64,000 nt of DNA from an uncultured Lactobacillus sp. (lineage in GTDB: Bacteria > Bacillota > Bacilli > Lactobacillales > Lactobacillaceae): assembly GCA_946482465.1 (NCBI GenBank), contig CAMLRL010000005.1:25006-89005 (forward strand). Direction: 5' to 3'. This document shows positions 31,735 to 42,267 of the stretch, in pieces. Each line of letters begins with the position of its first letter. Within the stretch, counting starts at the first letter, position 1. The notes under the pieces are model-generated. The model was given only the letters and a program-made list of their open reading frames with translations. It was not told where the DNA came from and made no database searches. The position numbers and the translations under genes were made by a program.

Positions 31735-33435
31735 TTACCTTAACTCTTTATTAATAAAATCGTCCAATTCGGACAATGTCATTTCTGTAGCTTTATCTTC
31801 AGTAGGCTTTTTAACCTCGACTACTCCTTCACTGGCTTTTTTACCAACCGTTACTCTCACTGGAGCACCTAGTAAATCAGCATCAGCAAATTTGACGCCT
31901 GCTCGTTCATTGCGATCATCATATAATACATCATACTTAGCACTATATTTTTCTTCAAGTTTTTGAGCTAAAGAAGTTTGATCATCATCTTTCATTTTCA
32001 TTTGCACAATATGCAAATCAAATGGAGCAATTTCTTTTGGCCAAGCAATACCATTTGGGGTCAAATGTTGTTCAATAACAGCAGACAAAACTCTGGTAAC
32101 GCCTATCCCGTATGAACCCATAATAACTGGTTGCGATTTGCCATTTTGATCCAAAAAGTTAGCGCCCATAGCTTTAGTGTAATAGGTTCCCAGTTTAAAA
32201 ATGTGTCCTACTTCAATAGTAGTTGTGAATTTTAATGGTAAATGATCAATTGGATCTGGTTCACCTTCATTAGCAACACGAATATCTCCGAATAGGTCTG
32301 GAGTAAAATCACGGTTTAAATTCACATTTTTAATTTGGTAACCAGATTTATTTGCACCTACAACAACATTATATAGATTTTTAACAGTATTATCTGCTAC
32401 TACTTTATCAGCCCAATCAGCTTTAAGTGGTCCAACGCTGCCTTTATCAACGCCGGTTATGTTTGCTAATTCTTCATCAGTAGCAATTCTAAGTGAGTCA
32501 ACATCAAGTAAATGCTTTAATTTTACTTCATTGACCTCTTTATCACCACGAATCAAGACTAGGATGTTTTCTTTTTCATTAGCAACATAAAGCACACTCT
32601 TAATAATTCTAGTTGCTGGAATATTTAAAAATTTAACCAAGTCTGCGATATTCTCTTGTCCAGGAGTTGCAACTTCTGCTAATTGACCCGGTTCTTCTTT
32701 TTCTTGCTTGAACGTGTCAATACTGCATGCCATTTCCAAATTAGCTGAATAGGTGCCAGTCTCGTTAGTGGCAATAGTATCCTCACCAATTGCTGCGGGA
32801 GCCTGGAACTCAGTTGAGTTCTTACCTCCCATAGTGCCGGAATCAGCTATTACAGGAGTAACCTTTAAGCCGCAGCGCTCAAAAGCGGCTGTAAAAGCTT
32901 TTTTCTCATCATCAAATTGCTGATCAAGTTGTTCTTTAGTAGCAGCAAAGCTGTAAGCATCAAGCATGATAAATTCACGCGATCTTAATAAACCAAAACG
33001 CGGTCTATTTTCATCTCTAAATTTAGATTGAATTTGGAAAAGGGCAATAGGCATTTGCTTATAGCTTTTTAAATCTTTAGCAACAATATCAGTAAATGTT
33101 TCTTCATGGGTTGGCCCAAGCAGGCTTTGACGACCATGTCTGTCCTTCAATTTAAACATTTCCGGACCATACTTTTGCCATCTGCCTGATTCTTCCCATA
33201 GGGTAGCGGGTAATAAATTTGGCATTGCCATTTCGGGCACATTAATCTTTGCCATTTCTTCCCGCATTATTTGCTCGGCTTTACTTAGTACTCTGTAGCC
33301 TAAAGGCAAATAAGCATAAACTCCAGCTGTAACCTGACGAACATAGCCGCCCCGGAGCATAAGTTTATGACTTTCAGCTACAGCATCTGCTGGTGCTTCT
33401 TTTAAAGTCGGCATAAATAATTTAGATTGTCGCAT
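31735..33435 (-). CDS. proS: Prolyl-tRNA synthetase
   Basis: MRQSKLFMPTLKEAPADAVAESHKLMLRGGYVRQVTAGVYAYLPLGYRV. Confidence 0.99.
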   Translation of the reverse strand: MRQSKLFMPTLKEAPADAVAESHKLMLRGGYVRQVTAGVYAYLPLGYRVLSKAEQIMREEMAKINVPEMAMPNLLPATLWEESGRWQKYGPEMFKLKDRHGRQSLLGPTHEETFTDIVAKDLKSYKQMPIALFQIQSKFRDENRPRFGLLRSREFIMLDAYSFAATKEQLDQQFDDEKKAFTAAFERCGLKVTPVIADSGTMGGKNSTEFQAPAAIGEDTIATNETGTYSANLEMACSIDTFKQEKEEPGQLAEVATPGQENIADLVKFLNIPATRIIKSVLYVANEKENILVLIRGDKEVNEVKLKHLLDVDSLRIATDEELANITGVDKGSVGPLKADWADKVVADNTVKNLYNVVVGANKSGYQIKNVNLNRDFTPDLFGDIRVANEGEPDPIDHLPLKFTTTIEVGHIFKLGTYYTKAMGANFLDQNGKSQPVIMGSYGIGVTRVLSAVIEQHLTPNGIAWPKEIAPFDLHIVQMKMKDDDQTSLAQKLEEKYSAKYDVLYDDRNERAGVKFADADLLGAPVRVTVGKKASEGVVEVKKPTEDKATEMTLSELDDFINKELR

Positions 33436-33461
33436 TAAATTTCTCTCCCAAACTAATATTT

Positions 33462-34718
33462 TTATTTAATAAAGTAGCGATAGATATCGTTACCCGTAAC
33501 TGCAATAATTAGAATAAGTAGTAAGCCGAAGCCTATTAATTCAACCATTGCTTCGTGATTTTCAGAAATTGGTTTACCTCTGAAAATTTCTATAATGTTC
33601 AGTAAAAACTTGCCGCCGTCAAGACCTGGTATTGGAATTAAATTGACAATGCCCAAGTTAATTGAAATCATCGCTAAGAAAGCCAGAATATAGGTAAAAC
33701 CCATTCGTGACACTTGCGAAGTCTGTGAATAAATTCCTACTGGTCCGGAGAGTTTATTTAAACTAAAATGTCTAAAAAGCCCTCCAACTGCCTGAAAAAT
33801 CAGACCAGTAGTCGAAACCGCTGTATCCCAGCCACGCTTAAACTTTGCTCCTACTCTTTCATCACCTTTGGCTCCAATACCAATTTGATAAACTTTTTGT
33901 CCTTGAACTTCAACAGGATTTGGCTTTAAGGATACCGTCTTTTTTTGTGCATCTTTACTTAACGTAACGGTCACTTTTTTCCCTTTGCTGTTATTGATTG
34001 CTGTAGAAACTTGGGCAAAAGAATTTATTTTATGACCATTAACTGCCTTTATTTGTGAACCGGGCTCAATTTGGGCATTTGCAGCCGGTGAATTGGGCAA
34101 AACTTCCGCAATTGTAGTAGTTGCTGGACCTGGCACTGTAAAAGTCCAAATCAGAAAAACTACAAATCCCAAAATAATATTCATTAAGGGACCAGCAACA
34201 TTGGTTGCCAGTTTTTGCCAAACATTTGCTTCTTGGAATTGTGTATCTCTGGGTGCAATAATCAATTCCGTTTTAGATTGGTCAATAATGGTGGCATCAT
34301 GGTTGACATGATAAGTGACCAGCTTATCTTCTTCACCATTTTCGTATCCGGAAATTAATAGTGCATCCACCAGATCAACTTTAGTAATTTGCAAAGGAAT
34401 GCCAGCAATAGGTACATCTGATTCGGATGCATCAATTCTAACTACTTCTTTTTGCTGATTAAGTTGCAAAACTACTCTCATACCGGGAGCTAAAGTTGTG
34501 TCATCATCTTTGCTTGCCAAACGCACATAACCTCCTAAAGGAAGCCAGCGGATGGTATATGTAGTAGGATTGCGTCGAACTTGAAAAAGTTTAGGACCCA
34601 TGCCGATAGAAAATTCACGCACTAAAATACCGCATTTCTTTGCGACGATAAAATGCCCAAATTCATGTACAAAGACCAATATTCCAAATACAACTAAAAA
34701 GATAAGTATACCTTTCAC
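33462..34718 (-). CDS. rseP: RIP metalloprotease RseP (site-2 protease)
   Basis: LVFVHEFGHFIVAKKCGILVREFSIGMGPKL HExxH; PDZ domain; NLIPIPGLDGGKFL. Confidence 0.96.
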   Translation of the reverse strand: MKGILIFLVVFGILVFVHEFGHFIVAKKCGILVREFSIGMGPKLFQVRRNPTTYTIRWLPLGGYVRLASKDDDTTLAPGMRVVLQLNQQKEVVRIDASESDVPIAGIPLQITKVDLVDALLISGYENGEEDKLVTYHVNHDATIIDQSKTELIIAPRDTQFQEANVWQKLATNVAGPLMNIILGFVVFLIWTFTVPGPATTTIAEVLPNSPAANAQIEPGSQIKAVNGHKINSFAQVSTAINNSKGKKVTVTLSKDAQKKTVSLKPNPVEVQGQKVYQIGIGAKGDERVGAKFKRGWDTAVSTTGLIFQAVGGLFRHFSLNKLSGPVGIYSQTSQVSRMGFTYILAFLAMISINLGIVNLIPIPGLDGGKFLLNIIEIFRGKPISENHEAMVELIGFGLLLILIIAVTGNDIYRYFIK

Positions 34719-34728
34719 AAGAACCCTC

Positions 34729-35526
34729 CTAGTGTATGATTCCTAGTAAAGCTGCAAATACGGGTAAAACAAATAGCATACTATCGAAGCGATCCAAAAT
34801 ACCACCATGACCAGGCAAGATTTTGCCAGAGTCTTTAACACCATAATAGCGTTTATAGGCGGACTCAACTAAATCGCCCATTTGTCCTACAATTGACAAA
34901 ACAAATGCAAAAATTATCATTTCAACTTGTGGATGGTGCAAGTCAACAAAGTAAACATAAATTGCGGCACAAATTACGGCACAAACTGTACCTCCGATTG
35001 ATCCTTCCCAAGTTTTGTTGGGACTAATAACAGGCCATAGTTTATGTTTACCTATTTTACGTCCAATCATGTAAGCACCGGTATCAGTCAACCAAACAAC
35101 TACAAAAACGTAGCAAAGTAGCGCAAGTCCATTATTGGCATTTCTAATGCCTGCCATGTAATGAAAACCCGTACCAACATATAGTGAGCCTAACGTATAA
35201 ACAGCTACGTCATCAAACGAAGTATTATTCTTGGTTAAAACTGTCCAAGTCAGCATCAACATGATGAGAGCAAAATAGATGCCGTATTTAGTCCAATGAA
35301 ATGGCAGTGAGTTAATAAAACTATCAGGTACTGCCCAGGTTATTGTCGCTAATAAAGCTAATAAAAAGTTTACTGAAACTAATATTTGCTTTTTCATTAA
35401 AAAGAATTCACTAATTCCTACGGCTGCAAAAGCAACAGTGAGCCAGTCCATCCAGAGCCCGCCCATAACGACAATAGGAATAAATAATATTAAAGCAATT
35501 ACTGCTGTGATCACACGTTGTTTCAT
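34729..35526 (-). CDS. cdsA: Phosphatidate cytidylyltransferase
   Basis: WPVISPNKTWEGSIGG..GDLVESAYKRYYGVKDSGKILPGHGGILDRFDSM. Confidence 0.97.
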   Translation of the reverse strand: MKQRVITAVIALILFIPIVVMGGLWMDWLTVAFAAVGISEFFLMKKQILVSVNFLLALLATITWAVPDSFINSLPFHWTKYGIYFALIMLMLTWTVLTKNNTSFDDVAVYTLGSLYVGTGFHYMAGIRNANNGLALLCYVFVVVWLTDTGAYMIGRKIGKHKLWPVISPNKTWEGSIGGTVCAVICAAIYVYFVDLHHPQVEMIIFAFVLSIVGQMGDLVESAYKRYYGVKDSGKILPGHGGILDRFDSMLFVLPVFAALLGIIH

Positions 35527-35534
35527 AAAATTAC

Positions 35535-36269
35535 CTAACTATCTGATTCATCAACTTTACCAAAACGGCGATGACGGTTTTGAAAGTCCTCAACCAATTT
35601 TACCAAATCTTCCTTGGTAAAATCCGGCCAATTTTTCTCGCTAAAAGCTAACTCAGAATATGCCAATTGCCAAAGCATGAAATTGGAAATTCTTTGTTCA
35701 CCCGAGGTTCTAATGAGCAAATCTGGATCACTATATTGCCCAAGACTTGCTGTCATTAATCTTTGAGAAATCATTTTTTCATCAATATCAGCAGCAGAAA
35801 TTGAACCTGTCGCAACTAAAGTAGCGAGCTCTTTAACAGCCGTCGTAATTTCTCTTCTTGAGCCGTAATTAAACGCAAAGTTTAAAACAAGTCCGCTGTT
35901 ATTAGCAGTTTCAGCCATCGCTCTTTGCACAACATCATAAGTTTTAGATGGCAATTCATTCAAATAACCCATAATGTTGACTTTGACATTTTCCTTCATC
36001 AATGTAGGCATAAATTTATCAAAAAAACGTACAGGTAAATTCATGAGATAAGCTACTTCTTCTTTTGGCCTGGCCCAATTTTCAGTGGAAAATGCGTATA
36101 AAGATAAAACCTTTATTCCCAGTTCATTAGCTGCCAAAGTAATTCTTTTAACATTATTCATGCCTTCATAATGACCTGCAATGCGTTTCTTGCCTTGCCT
36201 AGTAGCCCAGCGGCCATTGCCATCCATAATGATAGCCAAATGGTTCAATTGATTCTTTTTTTCTGCCAT
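35535..36269 (-). CDS. uppS: Isoprenyl transferase (undecaprenyl diphosphate synthase)
   Basis: [59 protein letters not shown]. Confidence 0.98.
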   Translation of the reverse strand: MAEKKNQLNHLAIIMDGNGRWATRQGKKRIAGHYEGMNNVKRITLAANELGIKVLSLYAFSTENWARPKEEVAYLMNLPVRFFDKFMPTLMKENVKVNIMGYLNELPSKTYDVVQRAMAETANNSGLVLNFAFNYGSRREITTAVKELATLVATGSISAADIDEKMISQRLMTASLGQYSDPDLLIRTSGEQRISNFMLWQLAYSELAFSEKNWPDFTKEDLVKLVEDFQNRHRRFGKVDESDS

Positions 36270-36273
36270 CTAA

Positions 36274-36831
36274 TCAGCCTTGAGTAATTTCCTTACGTTT
36301 TTCCTCTGCAAGCTTGTCAATCTTTTTGGTTGCATCATCAGTAACCTTTTGTACTTGCTTTTCTAGATTACGTTGCTCGTCTTCAGTTATTTCATCGTCT
36401 TTTTGCTGTTTTTTCAAGCTAGTCATTGCATCACGACGAACATTTCTAATAGCTATCTTGCCTTCTTCAGCCAATTTATTTACTTCTTTAGCAATTTCTT
36501 GGCGTCTTTCACCAGTCAATTGTGGAATTACCAACCTAATGACTTTGCCATCATTTGCTGGTGTTAAACCTAGGTTAGATGCTAACAGAGCATGTTCAAT
36601 ATTATCAAGACTATTTTGATCATAGGGTGTAATTAGTAAAACCCTTGGTTCAGGAATAGTCACACTAGACATTTGGGTTAACGGTGTCGGTGCACCATAA
36701 TAATCAACTTTAACACCTTCAAGCAAGGCAGCATTAGCTACACCAGCTCTAATAGAGCTCAGGTTTTTCTCAAAGACGGTAATCGACTTTTTCATGTTTT
36801 CCTGAGCTTTTTTGATTGCATCATTATTCAT
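36274..36831 (-). CDS. frr: Ribosome recycling factor
   Basis: [46 protein letters not shown]. Confidence 0.98.
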   Translation of the reverse strand: MNNDAIKKAQENMKKSITVFEKNLSSIRAGVANAALLEGVKVDYYGAPTPLTQMSSVTIPEPRVLLITPYDQNSLDNIEHALLASNLGLTPANDGKVIRLVIPQLTGERRQEIAKEVNKLAEEGKIAIRNVRRDAMTSLKKQQKDDEITEDEQRNLEKQVQKVTDDATKKIDKLAEEKRKEITQG

Positions 36832-37558
36832 TATTTTTTTCTCCTCCAATCATTGTGCCGATATTCTCACCCATGACAACCTTCTTAATATTGCCTTCAG
36901 TATTAACATTGAAAACAATAAGCGGTATGTTTGTATCCATTGAAAGTGAGCTGGCGGTTCTATCCATGACTTTTAAGTTTTTAGAGATAATATCTAATTG
37001 GGAAAGTTCACTGTACTTTTTAGCATTAGGGTCAATCTTTGGATCAGCAGAGTAAACTCCATCAACTCCATTCTTGGCCATTAAAATTACATCTGCCCCG
37101 ATTTCAGCTGCTCTTAAAGCTGCTGTAGTATCAGTTGAGAAATATGGGTTTCCTGTACCTCCACCCATAATCACCACTCGTCCTTTTTCCAAGTGACGAA
37201 TAGCTTTTCTTCTAATGTATGGCTCAGCAATCTGTCTCATTTCAATAGAAGTTTGTAATCTAGTAGGAACACCAATATGCTCAAGACCATCTTGAAGGGC
37301 TAAACCATTCATTATTGTGGCAAGCATACCCATATAATCTGCTTGTGAGCGTTCCATACCTAGTTTGGCACCAGTCTCTCCGCGCCACATGTTACCGCCT
37401 CCGCATACGATACCGATGTCAACGCCTAAATCATGCACCGACTTGATTTCTTTTGCCAGATGCCCAATTACAGTAGGACTAATGCCAGTTCCTTCATCCC
37501 CAGCTAAAGCTTCACCAGAAATTTTCAAAACTACTCGCTTATATTTAACTTTAGTCAT
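36824..37558 (-). CDS. pyrH: UMP kinase
   Basis: [53 protein letters not shown]. Confidence 0.98.
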   Translation of the reverse strand: MTKVKYKRVVLKISGEALAGDEGTGISPTVIGHLAKEIKSVHDLGVDIGIVCGGGNMWRGETGAKLGMERSQADYMGMLATIMNGLALQDGLEHIGVPTRLQTSIEMRQIAEPYIRRKAIRHLEKGRVVIMGGGTGNPYFSTDTTAALRAAEIGADVILMAKNGVDGVYSADPKIDPNAKKYSELSQLDIISKNLKVMDRTASSLSMDTNIPLIVFNVNTEGNIKKVVMGENIGTMIGGEKNNE

Positions 37559-37671
37559 GACAACCTCCTCTATTAACTTTAGTTATTCTACCATATAAAG
37601 ACTGCAAATGTGGACTTAGAAATAAAAGAGAGAGATTTCTTAAAAAAGGCTTTTGCTAAATCATGAAAGAA

Positions 37672-37707
37672 TAGTAAAAAATCCTGAGGTGATTTAACTT
37701 CAGGATT
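37672..37707 (-). terminator. Terminator of ROK gene
   Basis: AATCCTGAAGTTAAATCACCTCAGGATTTTTT on minus strand. Confidence 0.75.
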
Positions 37708-37729
37708 AATTTTTAATAAAAGAGAAATA

Positions 37730-38641
37730 TTAATATTTATTCTCTCTATTAATTTGTAGCAGTAAATTATAAAGAGAGCCGTACAAATTTGATTCATTTC
37801 TAAAATGAGCAGAAACAATACTTGGTTTAGTCAATGTACTGCCAATTATTGGATTATATTCGTTTACTAATTTGTCATACGCTTGATTGATACCATTGAT
37901 TAAAAGCGGCTGTGCGCTAATTCCGCCACCAATAGCTACTTTATTAATATCAACCACAGTTTGCATATTAAGGATCAGAACGGCAATTTTAAAACAATAA
38001 TCATGAAAAATTGCAACAGCTTCCGGAACGCCTTCTTTTATAACTTCAAAGGCATGTAGACCATCATTTTCATTTTGATAATTAACTTTTTGATTAATGG
38101 CTTTAACAAATTTGACTGCCGAGCCATTAACTCCAAGCGCTCCCTGCATATCTTTAGGAAGAGAAAGGTTGCTAATCATAAAACTTAATTCTCCAGCCTG
38201 ATAATGCGTACCGCGCAAAAGATGTCCGTTAATTATTATACCGCCGCCAACACCTGTTCCTAAAGTGATAGCGGCACAGTTAGTCTCATCTTTCAAACTT
38301 CCGAGCCAATTTTCAGCCAAAACGCTGGCCTTGCCATCATTAATCACCGCTACAGGAATGTGGAATTTCCTGCCATAGATTTCCGCAAAATCAATCCCAT
38401 CTAAAAAAGGTAGTGAACCACCAAATCTAATCTTGGTATTTTCAATCTTGCCCGGGGAACAAAAAGCTATGCCTTTTACTTCATCTATGTGGTTTTTTAC
38501 AATTTGATCTACATCGCTTAAAAATTGTTCTTTGTTTTGCTTGGTTGGTATCTTACTCTTTTTTATAATATTACCAGCAGAATTTAAGACAGCAAATTTG
38601 ATTTCGGTACCACCAATATCAACAGTTAAATAATTTCTCAT
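37730..38641 (-). CDS. ROK family sugar kinase/transcriptional regulator-like protein
   Basis: YLTVDIGGTEIKFAVLNSAGNI..ITLGTGVGGGIIINGHLLRGTHYQAGELSFM. Confidence 0.93.
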   Translation of the reverse strand: MRNYLTVDIGGTEIKFAVLNSAGNIIKKSKIPTKQNKEQFLSDVDQIVKNHIDEVKGIAFCSPGKIENTKIRFGGSLPFLDGIDFAEIYGRKFHIPVAVINDGKASVLAENWLGSLKDETNCAAITLGTGVGGGIIINGHLLRGTHYQAGELSFMISNLSLPKDMQGALGVNGSAVKFVKAINQKVNYQNENDGLHAFEVIKEGVPEAVAIFHDYCFKIAVLILNMQTVVDINKVAIGGGISAQPLLINGINQAYDKLVNEYNPIIGSTLTKPSIVSAHFRNESNLYGSLYNLLLQINRENKY

Positions 38642-38843
38642 ATATCCCTTGTAATTCCTTATCTAAAAAGCTCAATGCATTTTTGCAGCAGCAATAAAAA
38701 TTATATTTTAAAAAAGTATAAATTCCAACCCCCTAATTTTGAAAATGAGATTATCAAAAAATAATTGAATAAGCTTCTTTACTTCTATCATATTTTTTAA
38801 AATAATAAATGCAAGACTTAGTATTAAATAAGGATCTGAGTAA

Positions 38844-39968
38844 ATGAAAAAATACCCCTATCCAGCTTATAAAAAAGCTGATATTGGTGATTATCTTAAA
38901 GTGTTTGCTTGTACAGCAGTCATGACCCAACCAATAATGTCCCTAATTATGGGTGAAGGGCAATCTTATTATACCCAGGACATTTTTGGCATCATGTATA
39001 ACTTAGTTAAATATACAGCACCAGCATTTATTTTTGGCATACTTTATTCCACTATCCGCACTTGTGATCTAACTGGCAGTTTTTCTTATCAAAAATACCT
39101 GCGCTCAAATTGGTCAAATCTTTTTGTTCCAACTATATGGTGGACTTTAATTTACTTACTAGGAATGCCGTGGTTACAACAAGTAAATAAGTTTACCAAC
39201 TTCTGGTCATTTTGTTGGCACTTTGTTAGCGGCAACGCTGCACCTCATTTATGGTACAACACCATGATGTTGCAATTTATCATTTTAATGCCTTTTTTCT
39301 GGGCCCTTAGCCGCTTTATTGGTAAAGATGTCAAACGAGGCATCACTGTAGCAATCATAACTTTTATCTTCTATTTAGTTTGGCTTAGATTCTATGATTA
39401 TTTTGTTTTTCATGGCCAGCAAGAAAGAAGTTGGTACCTTCTTGATCGTATTTTTATATCATTTTTTATTTATGCGGTATATGGTGTACTCGCTTGGCAA
39501 CTGCGAGATCATGTTAACGTGCTTTTGCAAAGATTTTGGTGGCTAATATTGATTGCCTTTGGCGGATGCTTTTTTTGGACTAACTTTGAATTACAAAATT
39601 TTGGTCACCCGGTACTTTTTGCTAATGCACCATATTATAAACCGTCAATGACTTTTTATTGCTTAGCAGTCATTGCCTTAATTTCGTCTTTTTGCTTGTA
39701 TCAAGTCAGAAAAAATTCAAAAATTAGTCTACAGGTTTTTCACTTTTTAGCCGCTTATGCCTACCGAGCTTACTTATCAAATGTCTTTTGGGACCAAATT
39801 ATTTGGTATGGCTTAAATATCAAACATTATGCCATTCTCCATCCTTTTTGCAGCTTTTGCGTGACTTGGTTATTAACGTGGCTATTATCTTTTGTATCCG
39901 CATATTTTTTACATGTTTTCTGGGCTAATACTAAAAACTTTTTACAAAACAAAATAAAAAGGCACTGA
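38844..39968 (+). CDS. Membrane acyltransferase family protein (acyltransferase-3-like)
   Basis: About 10 hydrophobic segments; N-terminal DYLKVFACTAVMTQPIM and HLWYNTMMLQFIILMPFFW layout. Confidence 0.7.
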   Translation: MKKYPYPAYKKADIGDYLKVFACTAVMTQPIMSLIMGEGQSYYTQDIFGIMYNLVKYTAPAFIFGILYSTIRTCDLTGSFSYQKYLRSNWSNLFVPTIWWTLIYLLGMPWLQQVNKFTNFWSFCWHFVSGNAAPHLWYNTMMLQFIILMPFFWALSRFIGKDVKRGITVAIITFIFYLVWLRFYDYFVFHGQQERSWYLLDRIFISFFIYAVYGVLAWQLRDHVNVLLQRFWWLILIAFGGCFFWTNFELQNFGHPVLFANAPYYKPSMTFYCLAVIALISSFCLYQVRKNSKISLQVFHFLAAYAYRAYLSNVFWDQIIWYGLNIKHYAILHPFCSFCVTWLLTWLLSFVSAYFLHVFWANTKNFLQNKIKRH

Positions 39969-39992
39969 TTAGTGCCATAAATATTTTTTAAA
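39953..39992. terminator. Hairpin/terminator after the acyltransferase gene
   Basis: GGCACTgattAGTGCC followed by ATAAATATTTTTT. Confidence 0.6.
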
Positions 39993-40006
39993 ATGCTTCT
40001 ATCTAA

Positions 40007-40189
40007 TTAAGTAATTTCCAATACAAATTCTGCGCCTTGCGGAGTTGATAGAAAAATTGCCCCGGCAATTAAGATTAAACCAGTTAAAAAAAGCGTAACC
40101 TTAACTGATTGAGACGTGTTTTTGGCAAAACACATATATATTAAAAATGCCCCGACTGCTAATGAAATTAGCATTACCCAAAATCCCAT
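40007..40189 (-). CDS. Small two-TM membrane protein, unknown function
   Basis: 60 aa, two hydrophobic helices; own intergenic space upstream. Confidence 0.6.
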   Translation of the reverse strand: MGFWVMLISLAVGAFLIYMCFAKNTSQSVKVTLFLTGLILIAGAIFLSTPQGAEFVLEIT

Positions 40190-40344
40190 AAGTTTTCACC
40201 GTCCTTAAAATAATCTTAATTACAGAATAGATGATAGTTTTAGTAAGATAAAGGGAATTTGAAAAACTTAATTCTAATTAAATCACTTTTACTTTAACTT
40301 AACATTAGCAATAGTTTAATTTGGTGTAAATCTCATAAACGACA

Positions 40345-40376
40345 AAAAACCTTATCCTAATGGATAAGGTTTTTTA
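40345..40376 (-). terminator. Terminator of tsf
   Basis: AAAAAACCTTATCCtaatGGATAAGGTTTTTT. Confidence 0.9.
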
Positions 40377-40393
40377 TAAAGAATTATCAAATA

Positions 40394-41269
40394 TTATTTC
40401 ATTTGTTCTTTTACTTCAGCAGCAAAGTCTTCTTGCTTCTTTTCGATACCTTCGCCAACTTCGTAACGCTTGTAGCCAACAACTTCGCAACCTTCAGACT
40501 TAGCGTATTCAGCAACAGTCATGTCACCATCTTTAACGTATGGTTGATCAACTAAGCATATTTCGCTAAGGTACTTGTTTACTCTACCTTCAACAATCTT
40601 AGGAATAATATTTGCTGGCTTACCTTCATTTTCTGTTTCTTTAGTGAAAACAGCCTTTTGACGGTCAAAATCAGCCTTTGGCACAGAGTCCTTATCAAGA
40701 TATTCTGGATTGATTGCTGCAACGTGCATAGCAATGTTCTTAGCAGCTTCTTCACTGTTACCTTTTAAAGTAACAACAGCAACAATTGCACCGCCGTTGT
40801 GCTTATAAGCACCGAAAACTTCATCATCGTTTTTGGTAATCAAATCAAATCTTCTTAAAGTGATTTTTTCACCAATAACGGCAGTAAGGTTAGTAATTTC
40901 TTCACCAATTGTGGAATTGCCCATTGGAGATTTTAATGCTTCCTCAACGTTAGCTGGTTTAGCTGCTAAAATCGCCTTAGTCACATCATCAACTAATTTG
41001 ATAAATTTATCATTTGAAGAAACAAAATCAGTTTCAGAATTGATTTCGACTACAACAGCATTATTTCCTTCAAAAGCATATTCAGCTAGGCCTTCAGCGG
41101 CGATACGACCACTCTTCTTAGCAGCTTTAGCAACACCATTTTCTCTTAAAATGTCAATTGCTTTTTCAATATCGCCGTCAGCTTTAACCAAAGCCTTTTT
41201 GGAATCCATCATTCCGGCACCGGTACGGTCACGCAATTCTTTTACTTGTTTAGCAGTAATATTTGCCAT
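40394..41269 (-). CDS. tsf: Elongation factor Ts
   Basis: ITAKQVKELRDRTGAGMMDSKKALVKADGDIEKAIDILRENG. Confidence 0.99.
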   Translation of the reverse strand: MANITAKQVKELRDRTGAGMMDSKKALVKADGDIEKAIDILRENGVAKAAKKSGRIAAEGLAEYAFEGNNAVVVEINSETDFVSSNDKFIKLVDDVTKAILAAKPANVEEALKSPMGNSTIGEEITNLTAVIGEKITLRRFDLITKNDDEVFGAYKHNGGAIVAVVTLKGNSEEAAKNIAMHVAAINPEYLDKDSVPKADFDRQKAVFTKETENEGKPANIIPKIVEGRVNKYLSEICLVDQPYVKDGDMTVAEYAKSEGCEVVGYKRYEVGEGIEKKQEDFAAEVKEQMK

Positions 41270-41308
41270 TATTTATCCTTCCAAATAAAAACTTATTATT
41301 AACTAAGA

Positions 41309-42112
41309 CTAGTCTTCATCTGATTCAGAAGTTTCTTCAGCTTCAACTGCTTTTTCAGCATCATTTTCAGCTTCAGCATTTTTATCTTCTGCACCTTTAG
41401 CCATCTCTGCTTCAGCACTGTCATCATCTTGACCTTGCTTACCTTCGATAACAGCATCAGCCATAGCACCTGAAATTAAACGAATAGCACGAATAGCATC
41501 GTCATTTGCAGGAATAACTACGTCAACTGGATCTGGATCAGTATTAGTATCAACCATAGCTACTACAGGAATTCCAAGAATGTTGGCCTCGTGAACAGCA
41601 ATCTTTTCCTTCTTTGGATCAACTACGAATAAAACATCAGGAATTCTAGGCATATCTTCAATACCGCCTAAAAATCTTTCTAATTTATCCTTTTCTTTAG
41701 TCAAAAGAGAAGCTTCCTTCTTTGGCAATACATCAAATGTGCCGTCTTCTGACATCTTCTTTAAATCTTTTAATCTTTGTACTCGGCTCTGGATAGTCTT
41801 CCAGTTAGTCAATGTACCACCTAACCAGCGTTGGTTAACGTAGTATTGACCAGCACGAGTAGCTTCTTCAGCAATTGAATCTTGAGCTTGCTTCTTAGTA
41901 CCAACAAATAGGATAACGCCACCATTTTGAGCAACGGCTCTAACAAATGAATAAGCATCATCTAACATTTTAATGGTTTTTTGCAAATCAATGATATAAA
42001 TTCCATTTCTCTGCGTGAAAATATAAGGAGCCATCTTAGGATCCCATCTTCTAGTTTGATGTCCAAAATGAACACCAGCTTCAAGTAATTGCTTCATAGA
42101 AACTACTGACAT
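41309..42112 (-). CDS. rpsB: 30S ribosomal protein S2
   Basis: [41 protein letters not shown]. Confidence 0.99.
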   Translation of the reverse strand: MSVVSMKQLLEAGVHFGHQTRRWDPKMAPYIFTQRNGIYIIDLQKTIKMLDDAYSFVRAVAQNGGVILFVGTKKQAQDSIAEEATRAGQYYVNQRWLGGTLTNWKTIQSRVQRLKDLKKMSEDGTFDVLPKKEASLLTKEKDKLERFLGGIEDMPRIPDVLFVVDPKKEKIAVHEANILGIPVVAMVDTNTDPDPVDVVIPANDDAIRAIRLISGAMADAVIEGKQGQDDDSAEAEMAKGAEDKNAEAENDAEKAVEAEETSESDED

Positions 42113-42150
42113 ATTAACTTCCTCCTACGGTTTTATTCTTCTCAAGCGGT

Positions 42151-42204
42151 CATCTCAGTATTTCACCATTGTGTGGCACCAAAATACTGATTGCTCTTGA
42201 TGTT
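42151..42204 (-). promoter_or_regulatory. Structured 5' leader of rpsB (candidate autoregulatory element)
   Basis: On minus strand CATC..CAGTATTT-TGGTGCCACACAATGGTG-AAATACTG-A-GATG nested inverted repeat in the rpsB leader. Confidence 0.5.
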
Positions 42205-42267
42205 TTTTACATATATGCAACATGGCATACGATAAAATAATACTAGATTATGGCTAAAGATGCAAGA

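Noticed and set aside
35941-35952. GTTTTAGATGGC, identical to the first 12 nt of the CRISPR repeat
   Set aside because: Lies inside the conserved uppS coding sequence (ELPSKTYD region). No further repeat similarity, so a chance match.
37588-37818. 76-aa minus-strand ORF
   Set aside because: Overlaps the ROK gene 3' end and its terminator in another frame; no support.
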